A DNA stretch of 64,000 nucleotides. It comes from an uncultured Clostridium sp. (lineage in GTDB: Bacteria; Bacillota_I; Bacilli_A; RF39; UBA660). Position 1 is the first letter of the stretch. The number at the start of each line of letters is the position of its first letter. The stretch covers positions 6,378 through 70,377 of the forward strand of contig CABUQZ010000009.1 of assembly GCA_902493795.1 (NCBI GenBank), written 5' to 3'. This document shows positions 34,642-43,177 of this stretch, piece after piece. The notes below the pieces were generated by a model. The model was not told where the DNA came from. It worked only from the letters and a program-made list of their open reading frames with translations, and searched no databases. Both the position numbers and the translations under genes were made by a program.

Positions 34642-35508
34642 ATGGATGGTATTTTAGTAATAGATAAACAAGAAGGCTATACAAGTAGAGACATAGTAAA
34701 CATTGTTGGAAGTTTATTAAATACAAAAAAAGTAGGACATGCTGGAACACTTGACCCAATAGCAACAGGTGTTTTAGTAGTAGCAGTAGGTAGTGCCTTA
34801 AAAGTAATAGAATTTATAAATTACAATGATAAAGAGTATATTGCCAAAGTAAAGTTTGGAATAGAAACAAATACATTAGATATAACAGGTACAATTACTA
34901 AAAAACAAGATAACTATTTTGTTGATTCAAATAAATTAAATGATGTAGTTAATAGCTTCAAAGGAAAATACCTTCAAGAAGTACCTCTTTATAGCTCTAT
35001 CAAAGTAGCAGGAAAAAGATTATATAAATATGCAAGGGATAATGAAGAAGTAGAACTTCCAAAAAGAGAAGTAGAAATATATAGGATAGAAGTATTGGAA
35101 ATAAATCATGAAGGATTCACATTTAAAGCAGAAGTAAGCAAAGGAACATATATTAGAAGCCTAATTCGTGATATTGGAGAAAAACTAGGTATTCCTTGTA
35201 CAATGGAAGCTCTAAGAAGAACTAAACAGGGAGTATTCACTTTAGATGATGCGATTAAATTATCTAGTATAGAAAATAATGACTATAAGTTCCTTCCAAT
35301 AGAAAAAGTATTAAGTAACTATCCAATTGTTGAAGTAGATGAAGAAAAAGAAAAAAAGATTATGAATGGAATAGTACTTTCAAATACTTATGAAAAAGAT
35401 ATCGTCGTATTTAAAAGTAAAAAAACAAAAGATATAATTGCAATCTACGAAAAATATGACAAAGACACATCCAAAATAAAACCTATTAAAGTATTAAAAA
35501 ACAAATAA
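34642..35508 (+). CDS. truB: tRNA pseudouridine-55 synthase
   Basis: 288 residues. The catalytic block GHAGTLDPIATGVLVVAVGSA has the Asp near residue 39. YIAKVKFGIETNTLDITG, PLYSSIKVAGKRLYKYAR and RSLIRDIGEKLGIP are family signatures. It makes pseudouridine 55 in the T loop of tRNAs. RBS TAGGTGAAAAT, probably cotranscribed with murE. A terminator follows. Confidence 0.95.
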   Translation: MDGILVIDKQEGYTSRDIVNIVGSLLNTKKVGHAGTLDPIATGVLVVAVGSALKVIEFINYNDKEYIAKVKFGIETNTLDITGTITKKQDNYFVDSNKLNDVVNSFKGKYLQEVPLYSSIKVAGKRLYKYARDNEEVELPKREVEIYRIEVLEINHEGFTFKAEVSKGTYIRSLIRDIGEKLGIPCTMEALRRTKQGVFTLDDAIKLSSIENNDYKFLPIEKVLSNYPIVEVDEEKEKKIMNGIVLSNTYEKDIVVFKSKKTKDIIAIYEKYDKDTSKIKPIKVLKNK

Positions 35509-35516
35509 ATTGAATT

Positions 35517-35546
35517 AAAAGAGAGCTCTTCTCTTTTTTCTTTTTT
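35517..35546 (+). terminator. Rho-independent terminator
   Basis: AAAAGAGA (35517-35524) pairs with TCTCTTTT (35530-35537) across GCTCT, followed by T-rich sequence. It ends the murE-truB unit. Confidence 0.75.
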
Positions 35547-35634
35547 AGGAAAATGATGAATATTAGTTTAATTAAAATATAACTTTTATGATGAGTAGTT
35601 TTATGATAGAATAATTTACATATGGGGGATTTTT

Positions 35635-36531
35635 ATGACAAATAAGATGATTGATAGAATTAAAGATAAACAAGATAGTAACATATCAATACAAGTAGAA
35701 TTATTTGAACTTTTAAATGAATATAAAGGAATACTTAAAGATTCAATGATAGATTACCTAAATTCTTTAATTGGACTTGAATTTTCAGTTATAAGGGAAT
35801 ATATCAGTGAATCTGATAGGAAAAGACTTGGAGAATTAGAAGCATATAAAATAATTGCAATATTTAATATTTATAATAGAGCATTAAAGTTATTTGAAAA
35901 AAGTGGTATAGATTATGATGTCCGAAATTATGACTATACAGGTTTAAAAGTATCAACGTCTATAAGTGATAATGATGTAAGTTTATTTGGTTTCAATTAC
36001 ATAGAAAGACAAAATGACAATATACCTAGTGATTATAGAAGTATGAAAATTGGTGAAATATCTCTATACCAAACTTTAGAAAATGAGCAAGCAAAAAATG
36101 TAGAATATCAAAGGATAGAAAACAAAGTAAGAGAGTTAGAGGATGTCCTTAAAAGGATTAATCCTTATGGCAATCTATCTGTTTATTATAAGGCTAAAGA
36201 AGATTTAGAAGATTATAATCAAAAACTTGCTAGATTACTTGCTAAAAAAGAAGCATCAAATATTTATAAACAAGAAATAGAAACAACTAATTATATTCGA
36301 GACTTGTTCTTAGAAGATTATGGTATTGAGAAAGAAGAGCTTGAAGATAAAACAGTTTATGACGACTATAAAAAATTTACTGAGCCAAAAGTTGTTGTTC
36401 CATCAGCGACAGTTTCTGGAATACATTTACCTCCTGTTCTTAGTTTCCCAAGAGAAAGAGATTTAACTCAAATAACACTTACCAAAAAAATGCCTAATTT
36501 AAGGATTCATAATCATATTACATATAGGTAA
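35635..36531 (+). CDS. Unknown protein with central coiled coil
   Basis: 298 residues after a strong GGGGGATTTTT. No signal peptide or membrane helix. The N-terminal half is helical, the centre (about 150-210) is a probable coiled coil (RIENKVRELEDVLKRI, EDLEDYNQKLARLLAKKEA), and the C-terminus ends with a basic TLTKKMPNLRIHNHITYR. Transcribed alone between two terminators. I do not recognise a family. Confidence 0.65.
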   Translation: MTNKMIDRIKDKQDSNISIQVELFELLNEYKGILKDSMIDYLNSLIGLEFSVIREYISESDRKRLGELEAYKIIAIFNIYNRALKLFEKSGIDYDVRNYDYTGLKVSTSISDNDVSLFGFNYIERQNDNIPSDYRSMKIGEISLYQTLENEQAKNVEYQRIENKVRELEDVLKRINPYGNLSVYYKAKEDLEDYNQKLARLLAKKEASNIYKQEIETTNYIRDLFLEDYGIEKEELEDKTVYDDYKKFTEPKVVVPSATVSGIHLPPVLSFPRERDLTQITLTKKMPNLRIHNHITYR

Positions 36532-36545
36532 TTTATTAAATAAGC

Positions 36546-36574
36546 AAAAGGAGCATAATATATGCTACTTTTTT
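36546..36574. terminator. Bidirectional terminator
   Basis: AAAAGGAGCAT (36546-36556) pairs with ATGCTACTTTT (36562-36572), with one mismatch. It separates the unknown gene from the convergent phosphopantetheinyl transferase. Confidence 0.7.
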
Positions 36575-36586
36575 CTTATAAAAAAA

Positions 36587-37192
36587 TTAATATTTATCTT
36601 CACAAATTGCAATAATATATCCCTCTAAATCATCAATTAATTTTAAAGAAACACTATTATCACTACAGGAAATATCATTATAAGTTTTAATTTCAAATTG
36701 AACTTCTTTTATGTGATTTAAATTTGTTCCTTTCATTTTAAAATATGCTTCTTTTAAAGTATAAATTTCAAATAATCTCTTATATATATCATCGTTTCCT
36801 GACAAAATATATTCTTTTTCCTTGTCTGTTGCAAATTGATTTATAGAGTCTATTGAAGTTGTTCTTATTTTTTCAATATCTACACCAACTTCATAATCTG
36901 ATACTATAGCTATTACATATTGGTAAGAGTGACTAATATTATAAAATATTGGTTTGTTATTAATATATGGTTTTCCATTTTCATTTACTAAAAATTCTAG
37001 TTCTTCATAATTTGTCTTATAATTTTCCTTTAATAGCTCATCAAGTATAATCTCTCCAGTAATAGAAGAGAGTTTTTTATCATCTTTTACATATTTTGCT
37101 ATTCTATCTTTTTTTAAAGGGTAAAGTATATTATAAAACATATTTAAATAATCTTTACTATAATAATCAAACCTTCTTATTTTATATTTCAT
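36587..37192 (-). CDS. 4'-phosphopantetheinyl transferase, Sfp type
   Basis: 201 residues. YNISHSYQYVIAIV, VGVDIEKIR and FEIYTLKEAYFKMKGT are the three conserved Sfp-type motifs, with the Mg ligands Asp and Glu present. It transfers phosphopantetheine from CoA to a Ser on carrier proteins. The likely local client is the carrier protein at 39533-39775, part of a divergently transcribed module. The start follows ATGGAGATATT. Confidence 0.88.
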   Translation of the reverse strand: MKYKIRRFDYYSKDYLNMFYNILYPLKKDRIAKYVKDDKKLSSITGEIILDELLKENYKTNYEELEFLVNENGKPYINNKPIFYNISHSYQYVIAIVSDYEVGVDIEKIRTTSIDSINQFATDKEKEYILSGNDDIYKRLFEIYTLKEAYFKMKGTNLNHIKEVQFEIKTYNDISCSDNSVSLKLIDDLEGYIIAICEDKY

Positions 37193-37303
37193 AATAATAT
37201 CTCCATATAGATATATAATACAATATTTTCTAAAACATAAGATACCATATTTGTTTTTGTGATATAATTCTTTTATAAGATTTAAGTGGGAGAAGTAAAT
37301 ATT

Positions 37304-38179
37304 ATGGGAAGAAAACTGTTTTGTGATATAAGTCCAACTTGTTATAAAATATCTTCTGAAAAACAGATATTATTAAGAAAAGGTAAAGATTTATTAAAAA
37401 GAGCAAAAATTGCAAAAACTAAAAGTAAAGAAGAATTACCAAACATTGTAAAAAGTCATAGTTCTATTTTAGTAAGAAAACTTAATGGAGTTGATTTAAG
37501 ACTTCAAGAAAATAAAGTAACTAATATAATGCTAGCTTGTAACAAAATTAATGGAATAATAATTCATCCTGGAGAAACTTTTTCTTTTTGGAGAACTGTT
37601 GGAAAAGCTACAGAGAAAAAAGGTTATAAAAGGGGTCTAGTTATAAGTAGAAAGGGTATGACTTCTGGTTTTGGTGGAGGCCTTTGCCAAATGGCAAATA
37701 TGATACACTGGCTAGTTTTAAATAGTCCTTTAGAAGTTACTGAACTACATCATCATTCAGATGCTTTATTTCCAGATGAAAGAAGAAGAGTACCATTTGG
37801 AACAGGAACTTCAATTTGTTATAATTACGTAGACTATAGATTTAAAAATAATACTGATCAAGATGTTCAAATATTGGTTTGGGTCGAAAATGGTGAACTA
37901 TGTGGTGAACTACGAAGTGAAAGAGAATTTCCTTGTAGATATAAATTAATAGAAGAAAATCACCATTTCCAAAAAGAAGGCGAAGAATATTTTAGAATAT
38001 CTCAAGTATACAGAATTGTAATAGATAGAAAAACAAACGAGGAATTATATAAAGAATTAATTCTAGATAATCATTCACGTGTTATGTATGATTATAACTT
38101 AATTCCCAAAGAGCAAATAAGGAATAATGAAGATGATAATAGAAAAAATTCAAAAAATAGTAGAAAAAAATCCAAATAA
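37304..38179 (+). CDS. VanW family protein
   Basis: 291 residues from ATG 37304; the upstream GTG at 37286 overlaps the ribosome site GGGAG. The VanW core is clear: HPGETFSFWRTVGKATEKKG, GYKRGLVI, GFGGGLCQMANMIHWLVLNS and LHHHSDAL, plus FGTGTSICYNYVDYRFKN. No signal peptide is visible. VanW proteins occur in some vancomycin-resistance clusters but have no established reaction. The C-terminus is polar and basic (NRKNSKNSRKKSK) and is encoded by DNA that overlaps the next gene by 53 bases. An extended -10 (TGA-TATAAT, 37263-37268) lies upstream without a good -35. Confidence 0.85.
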   Translation: MGRKLFCDISPTCYKISSEKQILLRKGKDLLKRAKIAKTKSKEELPNIVKSHSSILVRKLNGVDLRLQENKVTNIMLACNKINGIIIHPGETFSFWRTVGKATEKKGYKRGLVISRKGMTSGFGGGLCQMANMIHWLVLNSPLEVTELHHHSDALFPDERRRVPFGTGTSICYNYVDYRFKNNTDQDVQILVWVENGELCGELRSEREFPCRYKLIEENHHFQKEGEEYFRISQVYRIVIDRKTNEELYKELILDNHSRVMYDYNLIPKEQIRNNEDDNRKNSKNSRKKSK

Positions 38180-39536
38180 AATCGCCTATAAAGTTAATAA
38201 TGAAATAGTAACATATCAAGAATTATGGAGTTCTATCGAAAAGTATTCACATCTTTTAAAATGTCAAGGAACATCTCCAGTTATAATTTATGGACATAAA
38301 GAAATAAATGTTATTAAATCAATATTATCTTGTCTTTTAGCTAACAGGACTTATGTTCCAATTGGATCTTGTACACCAATTTCTAGATTAGAGAAAATAG
38401 TTGAAATTACTAAATCAACATTAATATTAACAGATGAAGATATAAGTATTGATAATATTTGTTCAACAAGTATTGAATTCTTAGATAAATTTGCTAGTTT
38501 TAAAGAAAATGAAATAGACAATAATATTGTTTATATGATTTTTACATCTGGAAGTACTGGAGAACCTAAAGGTGTTCCAATAAGTAAAGATAACTTAAAT
38601 AATTTTGTAAACTGGATAAGTAACTTGAAACCTTTGTGCAATTACAAAGATATATGTGTTTTGAATCAAGCTAGTTTTAGTTTTGACTTAAGTGTTGCAG
38701 ACTTTTATTATTCGATGTGTAATGGGCACACTTTAATCGCGTTAAATGGTGATGTTCAAAATGATTTTGATGAAATATTTTCTATTATGCACGAAGTTAC
38801 AGTAGCAGTTATGACTCCAACGCTTATGAAAATATGTTTGCTAAACAAAGATTTTAATGAATTTAATTTTCCAAATTTTAAATGTGTATATTTTTGTGGA
38901 GAAACGCTAGAAAATAAAACAGTAAAGAAACTATTTGAATCTTTTCCAAATTTAGAAGTAATAAATGCATATGGACCAACTGAGGCAACATCAGCAGTAT
39001 CTGCAATAAATATTACGAAAGATATAGTAAATAACGAAGAATTACTTCCAGTAGGTTCTATTAATAATTTAGCAACTGATGTAGAAATAATCGATGATGA
39101 AATAGTTTTAAAAGGTCCAAGTGTTTTTAGTGGATACCTAGGAAATATGAAAGGTGGTTATTACAAAGAAGATAACCTTAATTGTTATAAAACTGGTGAT
39201 ATTGGTTTTATCAAAGATAATAAATTATATTGCAAAGGAAGAAAAGATAGTCAAATAAAATACAAGGGATATCGTATTGAATTAAATGATATTGAACAGA
39301 ATATTTCAAAAATTAAAGGTGTTTTAGAGTGTGCAGTTGTTGCTAAATATAACGAAGATAATGTTGTAAAAACAATAAAAGCTTTTGTAGTAGGAAACGT
39401 TGATGCAAGTTATATAAAAGAAGAATTGCAAAAAATAATTCCAGGCTATATGATGCCTAGAACAATAAAAATATTAGATAAATTACCAATTAATCAAAAT
39501 GGTAAAATAGATAGAAAGGCTTTAAGAGATTTATGA
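38127..39536 (+). CDS. DltA-like amino-acid adenylation enzyme
   Basis: 469 residues (467 from the second ATG, 38133). Adenylate-forming motifs: MIFTSGSTGEPKGVP (A3), NAYGPTEATS (A5), YKTGDIGF (A7), RKDSQIKYKGYRIEL (A8) and NQNGKIDRKAL (A10). Length and overall look resemble D-alanine:carrier ligase DltA, which charges DltC. It overlaps the carrier protein gene by 4 bases (ATGA) and the VanW gene by 53. DltB and DltD are not in the window, so teichoic acid D-alanylation is not established; another amino acid and acceptor are possible. Confidence 0.82.
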   Translation: MKMIIEKIQKIVEKNPNKIAYKVNNEIVTYQELWSSIEKYSHLLKCQGTSPVIIYGHKEINVIKSILSCLLANRTYVPIGSCTPISRLEKIVEITKSTLILTDEDISIDNICSTSIEFLDKFASFKENEIDNNIVYMIFTSGSTGEPKGVPISKDNLNNFVNWISNLKPLCNYKDICVLNQASFSFDLSVADFYYSMCNGHTLIALNGDVQNDFDEIFSIMHEVTVAVMTPTLMKICLLNKDFNEFNFPNFKCVYFCGETLENKTVKKLFESFPNLEVINAYGPTEATSAVSAINITKDIVNNEELLPVGSINNLATDVEIIDDEIVLKGPSVFSGYLGNMKGGYYKEDNLNCYKTGDIGFIKDNKLYCKGRKDSQIKYKGYRIELNDIEQNISKIKGVLECAVVAKYNEDNVVKTIKAFVVGNVDASYIKEELQKIIPGYMMPRTIKILDKLPINQNGKIDRKALRDL

Positions 39537-39775
39537 TAGGTAGTAAGATTAATGTTAAAGATTTATTATATGATATATGTGAAGATGAATTAGTTTACAA
39601 AGATGACATTGATTTAGTAAGTAGTGGTTTATTAGATTCTTATGCCTTTATCGAACTGTTTTCAAGACTAGAAGACTATGGAATAAATATTCAGCCAACA
39701 AGAATTGATCGTTCAAAGTTAAAAACAGTTAAAGGTATTGAAGCTTTGATTGAGGAATATTTAGATAAGAAATAG
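39533..39775 (+). CDS. Acyl/peptidyl carrier protein, DltC-like
   Basis: 80 residues. The phosphopantetheine site is Ser36 in GLLDSYAFIEL; the helix arrangement and length match carrier proteins. It is translationally coupled to the adenylation enzyme by an ATGA overlap. The Sfp-type transferase 2.3 kb upstream on the other strand is the probable activating enzyme. The residues around Ser (LDS) fit DltC and peptidyl carriers alike. Confidence 0.83.
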   Translation: MIGSKINVKDLLYDICEDELVYKDDIDLVSSGLLDSYAFIELFSRLEDYGINIQPTRIDRSKLKTVKGIEALIEEYLDKK

Positions 39776-39779
39776 AAAT

Positions 39780-39808
39780 AATATATCATATATTTGATAT
39801 ATTTTTTT
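39780..39808 (+). terminator. Rho-independent terminator
   Basis: AATATATCA (39780-39788) pairs with TGATATATT (39795-39803), then T. It ends the VanW-DltA-carrier operon. Confidence 0.7.
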
Positions 39809-39893
39809 TACATGTTATTTTTAAGAACAAAATAAATAATATAAAAAAATATAATTCTATGTTATAACTTATAATAGAGATGAGTGTGGTAAA

Positions 39894-41429
39894 ATGAATG
39901 AATTATTAGAAAAAGAAAAAACTATTTTGGAAGTTATTTCTGATATTTTTATTTTTATCATTATCATTATCTTTCCACTTATGGTAGATTCAACAGGATT
40001 TTTTCACATACTAGAATGTAAATGGTATTCATTTATTTTAATTGCTGGAGCATATATTGGAATTACAATGGTTGTATTTTTATATTTTCTGATAATCAAA
40101 AAAATAAATTATTTTAAAAATACCAAACTATCGATTATTCAGTGGCTTGCTATCTTATTTTTGATAGTTAATCTCATTTCTTGTTTTGCTTCTCCCTTTT
40201 TTAAGTCTTATGATTTATTTATAGGTGTTGGAAGAGGAGAAGGTCTTATTGTTAGTTCACTTTATATTCTCATTTTTTTATTTGTATCCTTATTTGCTAA
40301 ATTTAAAATAAAGTACTTAGCGTACTTTTCAATTGCATCGATATTGATAAATTTTATTGCTATTTTACAATATATTGGATTTAATCCTTTTAATATGTAT
40401 CAAAAAGGAATAGGAACACACAATGTAAGTTTTATGGCAACAATAGGTAATGTTGATTTTATTTCTGCAATGTATTGTATTCTTTTATCAGTTTCTTTTT
40501 CATCATTTGTATTTCTTGAAAACGACAAAAAACATATGAAGATAATTCATCTTTTATCAGTATTGATGGGATTCTTTATATTGGGAATAATCGATGTTCA
40601 AAGTGGAAAAGTAGCATTTTTGTTAACTTTAGTTATAATATCACCATTTATAATATCAAATAATAAACGATTAAGTAGAGCAGTTATAATGCTTGCAACA
40701 ATACTAATGTCATATTGTATTAACATAATTATTAATCCAGAATATCACTATGATTTACAAAAGCTAAGTTTGTATTTTCAATTTAATTATATAGTTGTTT
40801 TATTTATAGCTATTTGTGCATTATTAATTTATTTAGCATATATACTTTATAAAACAAATTATGATATTTCAAAAAATAAAAAAATAATAAAATTTTTCTA
40901 TTTTGGTTTAATTGTGTGTGGCATTTTGGGGTTGATAGTCTTATATTTTGGAAATTTTAAAAGTGGAATGCTATATGAGATTCATGAATTATTGCATGGA
41001 AATTTTGATGACAATTTTGGTACATATAGAGTATTTTTATGGAAAAGAACAATAACACTAATTAAAGAGTTTCCAATTTTAGGATCTGGCCCTGATACGT
41101 TTGCGATAAGATTTATGGCAAAATATACATCTGATATTGCTGCTATTGGACCTTTGACACTTAATGATACTGCTGCAAACATTTATTTAACAATGATAAT
41201 TAATTTAGGAATTGTAGGTTTACTTAATTATCTGGTTTTTCTTTTCTTTCAAATAAAAAAAGGCATAAAAAATATAAATTGTTATTCTTCTATTTTGCTT
41301 ATTGCATTTATATGTTACTTAATTCAATCATTCTTTAACTTATCAGTTGTTATTGTTAGTCCTATGTTCTGGATTTTGATGGCTTTACATTATAATAGTT
41401 TAGAAACTAATGCTATTGACAAAAAATGA
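39894..41429 (+). CDS. O-antigen ligase/polymerase-like membrane protein (Wzy_C type)
   Basis: 511 residues with about 11-12 membrane helices. The conserved external loop appears as FRVFLWKRTI-like text at YRVFLWKRTITLIKEFPI, LGSGPDTFAIRF and LNDTAANIYLTMIINLGI, the pattern of the O-antigen ligase superfamily, which also includes glycan polymerases and protein O-glycosyltransferases. These enzymes move lipid-linked glycans outside the membrane. The start follows TGAGTGTGGTAAA. The next gene encodes a Ser/Thr/Asn-repeat surface protein, a possible client. Confidence 0.8.
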   Translation: MNELLEKEKTILEVISDIFIFIIIIIFPLMVDSTGFFHILECKWYSFILIAGAYIGITMVVFLYFLIIKKINYFKNTKLSIIQWLAILFLIVNLISCFASPFFKSYDLFIGVGRGEGLIVSSLYILIFLFVSLFAKFKIKYLAYFSIASILINFIAILQYIGFNPFNMYQKGIGTHNVSFMATIGNVDFISAMYCILLSVSFSSFVFLENDKKHMKIIHLLSVLMGFFILGIIDVQSGKVAFLLTLVIISPFIISNNKRLSRAVIMLATILMSYCINIIINPEYHYDLQKLSLYFQFNYIVVLFIAICALLIYLAYILYKTNYDISKNKKIIKFFYFGLIVCGILGLIVLYFGNFKSGMLYEIHELLHGNFDDNFGTYRVFLWKRTITLIKEFPILGSGPDTFAIRFMAKYTSDIAAIGPLTLNDTAANIYLTMIINLGIVGLLNYLVFLFFQIKKGIKNINCYSSILLIAFICYLIQSFFNLSVVIVSPMFWILMALHYNSLETNAIDKK

Positions 41430-41445
41430 CAAATTATACTATCAT
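41416..41445 (+). promoter_or_regulatory. Possible promoter inside the end of the Wzy-like gene
   Basis: TTGACA (41416-41421), 18 bases and TATCAT (41440-41445). It overlaps the stop region of the upstream gene and would give separate control of the surface-protein gene. Confidence 0.45.
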
Positions 41446-41472
41446 TTATCTTAGAGAATAGGGTGTGATTAT

Positions 41473-43137
41473 ATGTTAGAAAAATTTAAAGGGAATGTTA
41501 TGAAACTTACATTGGGTGGAATAGCATTATTTATTTTCGGAATTTTTATAGGAATTCAATTAAACTCAGGAGCAATTGATTCGATTCAAGGATTTTTGTT
41601 TAATGTAACAAGAAACTCTAGCGCAACAAACTCAAACGCCACAAACTCAAATGCCACAAACTCAAATGCCACAAACTCAAACGCAACGAATTCAAATGCA
41701 ACGAATTCAAATGCCACAAACTCAAATGCAACGAATTCAAATGCCACAAACTCAAATGCCACAAACTCAAACGCAGAAGATCCTAGTGCAACAGATAATA
41801 TAATATATCTTGAAAGCTTTCATTTGATAACTAAAGAAGCAAATGCTGGAGATACTGTTTACGTAAGTTTCGAAACAAGTGGTGCATGTCTTAATGGTAT
41901 AACTGTCACATTAAAAAATCAAAAAAATAATACAACCTTTACTGCATTAGTAAAATCAATAGATGATGACCCATATATTATTTTACCAAGCAATTTATCT
42001 ACATCTTCATACATTGTTACAGATGTATTACTAATTGGTTTGAACAGCGATAAAACAACATTTAGTAAACATTACAACAATAATAGTATAGAATTAAAAG
42101 ATACTGTCTCTGTTAAAGAAAAAGTTGTTGTTACCCCTGTAAAACTTAATAGTATTTCTATTGATCCAACTGATGTATCAGTGGGTAGTAAGATTAATGT
42201 CACATTTGATGTTAATAAATCTTTACAAAGCTTAAAACTAGAATTTAAATCTACAGATAATAAAACAATGGTTGTGTATGTTAAATCATTAACAAATAAA
42301 CCATATTTTGAAATACCTACAACAACAGTTGGTGGAACATATTCATTATATAGTGCTACATTAACTTCTTCTGATAGTACAAAAGTCTATACAACGAATG
42401 GATCTAATGGATCTTTAAAATTTAATTTTAATTCAAAACTTGTAATTAGTGATGGAACAGAAACTTCATTTATATATAATAACGAAGATATTAATTCACA
42501 AATAATTACTAAGCTATATAATTCTAAAGAAAAAACAGAAATTACAATTAATGCTGATTCAAACACAATAATTGATAAAGAATTATTTAATACAATTAAA
42601 GGAAAAGATAAAACTTTAATAATTAATCATAGTGATAATCAACTTGTATTTAATGGAAATGATATTAAGAATTCTAAAACTATAGATGTTAATATGTTAA
42701 TCGAAGAAACTACAGCAAATGAAAATATTAGAAAATTAGTTTCAAAAGGTATTATTGTTAACTTCCCAGATAATGGTAATCTTCCTGGAAATGCTTTAGT
42801 AAGAGTTAAAGCAACAGAAGATATTAATAAACTACTTGGTGATAAGATTTATGTATATTTTTACAATGAATCTTCTAATAATTTCTCTGTTATAGCAGAA
42901 GATGTTAAGAAAAAAGATGACGGATATTATGAATTTACAATATCACATAATTCTGATTATCTATTGGTAAATAAAAAAATAGATAGCAAATTAGTTGTAT
43001 CTCAAAATATTGATAACGTAGTTTCATTCCAAAAAAGTAACGGTACATACTTGTTATTAATTGGAGTAGGAGTAGTTGTAGCTATATCATTAGCTATAGT
43101 TATCATAGTAGTTAGGAAAAAGAAAGAGATTAAATAA
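41473..43137 (+). CDS. Surface protein with TNSNA repeats and two membrane anchors
   Basis: 554 residues after TAGGGTGTGATT. An N-terminal helix (about 13-32) is an uncleaved anchor or signal; residues about 52-101 are ten TNSNA pentapeptide repeats. Two similar beta-sandwich modules follow (IYLESFHLITKEANAGDTVY and LNSISIDPTDVSVGSKINVT, each with an LxPxxxxxSSY or PTTTVGGTY counterpart), then another domain and a C-terminal helix (about 523-544) with a basic RKKKEIK end. There is no LPXTG motif. It is probably a wall-spanning or stalk protein. The Thr/Ser/Asn-rich repeat is a candidate glycosylated linker given the Wzy-like neighbour. Confidence 0.75.
   Translation: MLEKFKGNVMKLTLGGIALFIFGIFIGIQLNSGAIDSIQGFLFNVTRNSSATNSNATNSNATNSNATNSNATNSNATNSNATNSNATNSNATNSNATNSNAEDPSATDNIIYLESFHLITKEANAGDTVYVSFETSGACLNGITVTLKNQKNNTTFTALVKSIDDDPYIILPSNLSTSSYIVTDVLLIGLNSDKTTFSKHYNNNSIELKDTVSVKEKVVVTPVKLNSISIDPTDVSVGSKINVTFDVNKSLQSLKLEFKSTDNKTMVVYVKSLTNKPYFEIPTTTVGGTYSLYSATLTSSDSTKVYTTNGSNGSLKFNFNSKLVISDGTETSFIYNNEDINSQIITKLYNSKEKTEITINADSNTIIDKELFNTIKGKDKTLIINHSDNQLVFNGNDIKNSKTIDVNMLIEETTANENIRKLVSKGIIVNFPDNGNLPGNALVRVKATEDINKLLGDKIYVYFYNESSNNFSVIAEDVKKKDDGYYEFTISHNSDYLLVNKKIDSKLVVSQNIDNVVSFQKSNGTYLLLIGVGVVVAISLAIVIIVVRKKKEIK
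41626..41775 (+). repeat. Ten tandem 15-bp repeats encoding TNSNA
   Basis: Ten uninterrupted units of the form ACR-AAY-TCA-AAY-GCN. Variation is only synonymous (ACA-AAC versus ACG-AAT; GCC versus GCA), so the peptide is identical in each unit. Such runs change copy number readily by slippage, always in frame. Confidence 0.9.
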
Positions 43138-43141
43138 AAAC

Positions 43142-43177
43142 AAAAAATATGTTTCTTAAATTGAAACATATTTTTTT
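43142..43177. terminator. Bidirectional terminator
   Basis: AAAAATATGTTTC (43143-43155) pairs with GAAACATATTTTT (43163-43175). It lies between convergent genes and serves both. Confidence 0.85.
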
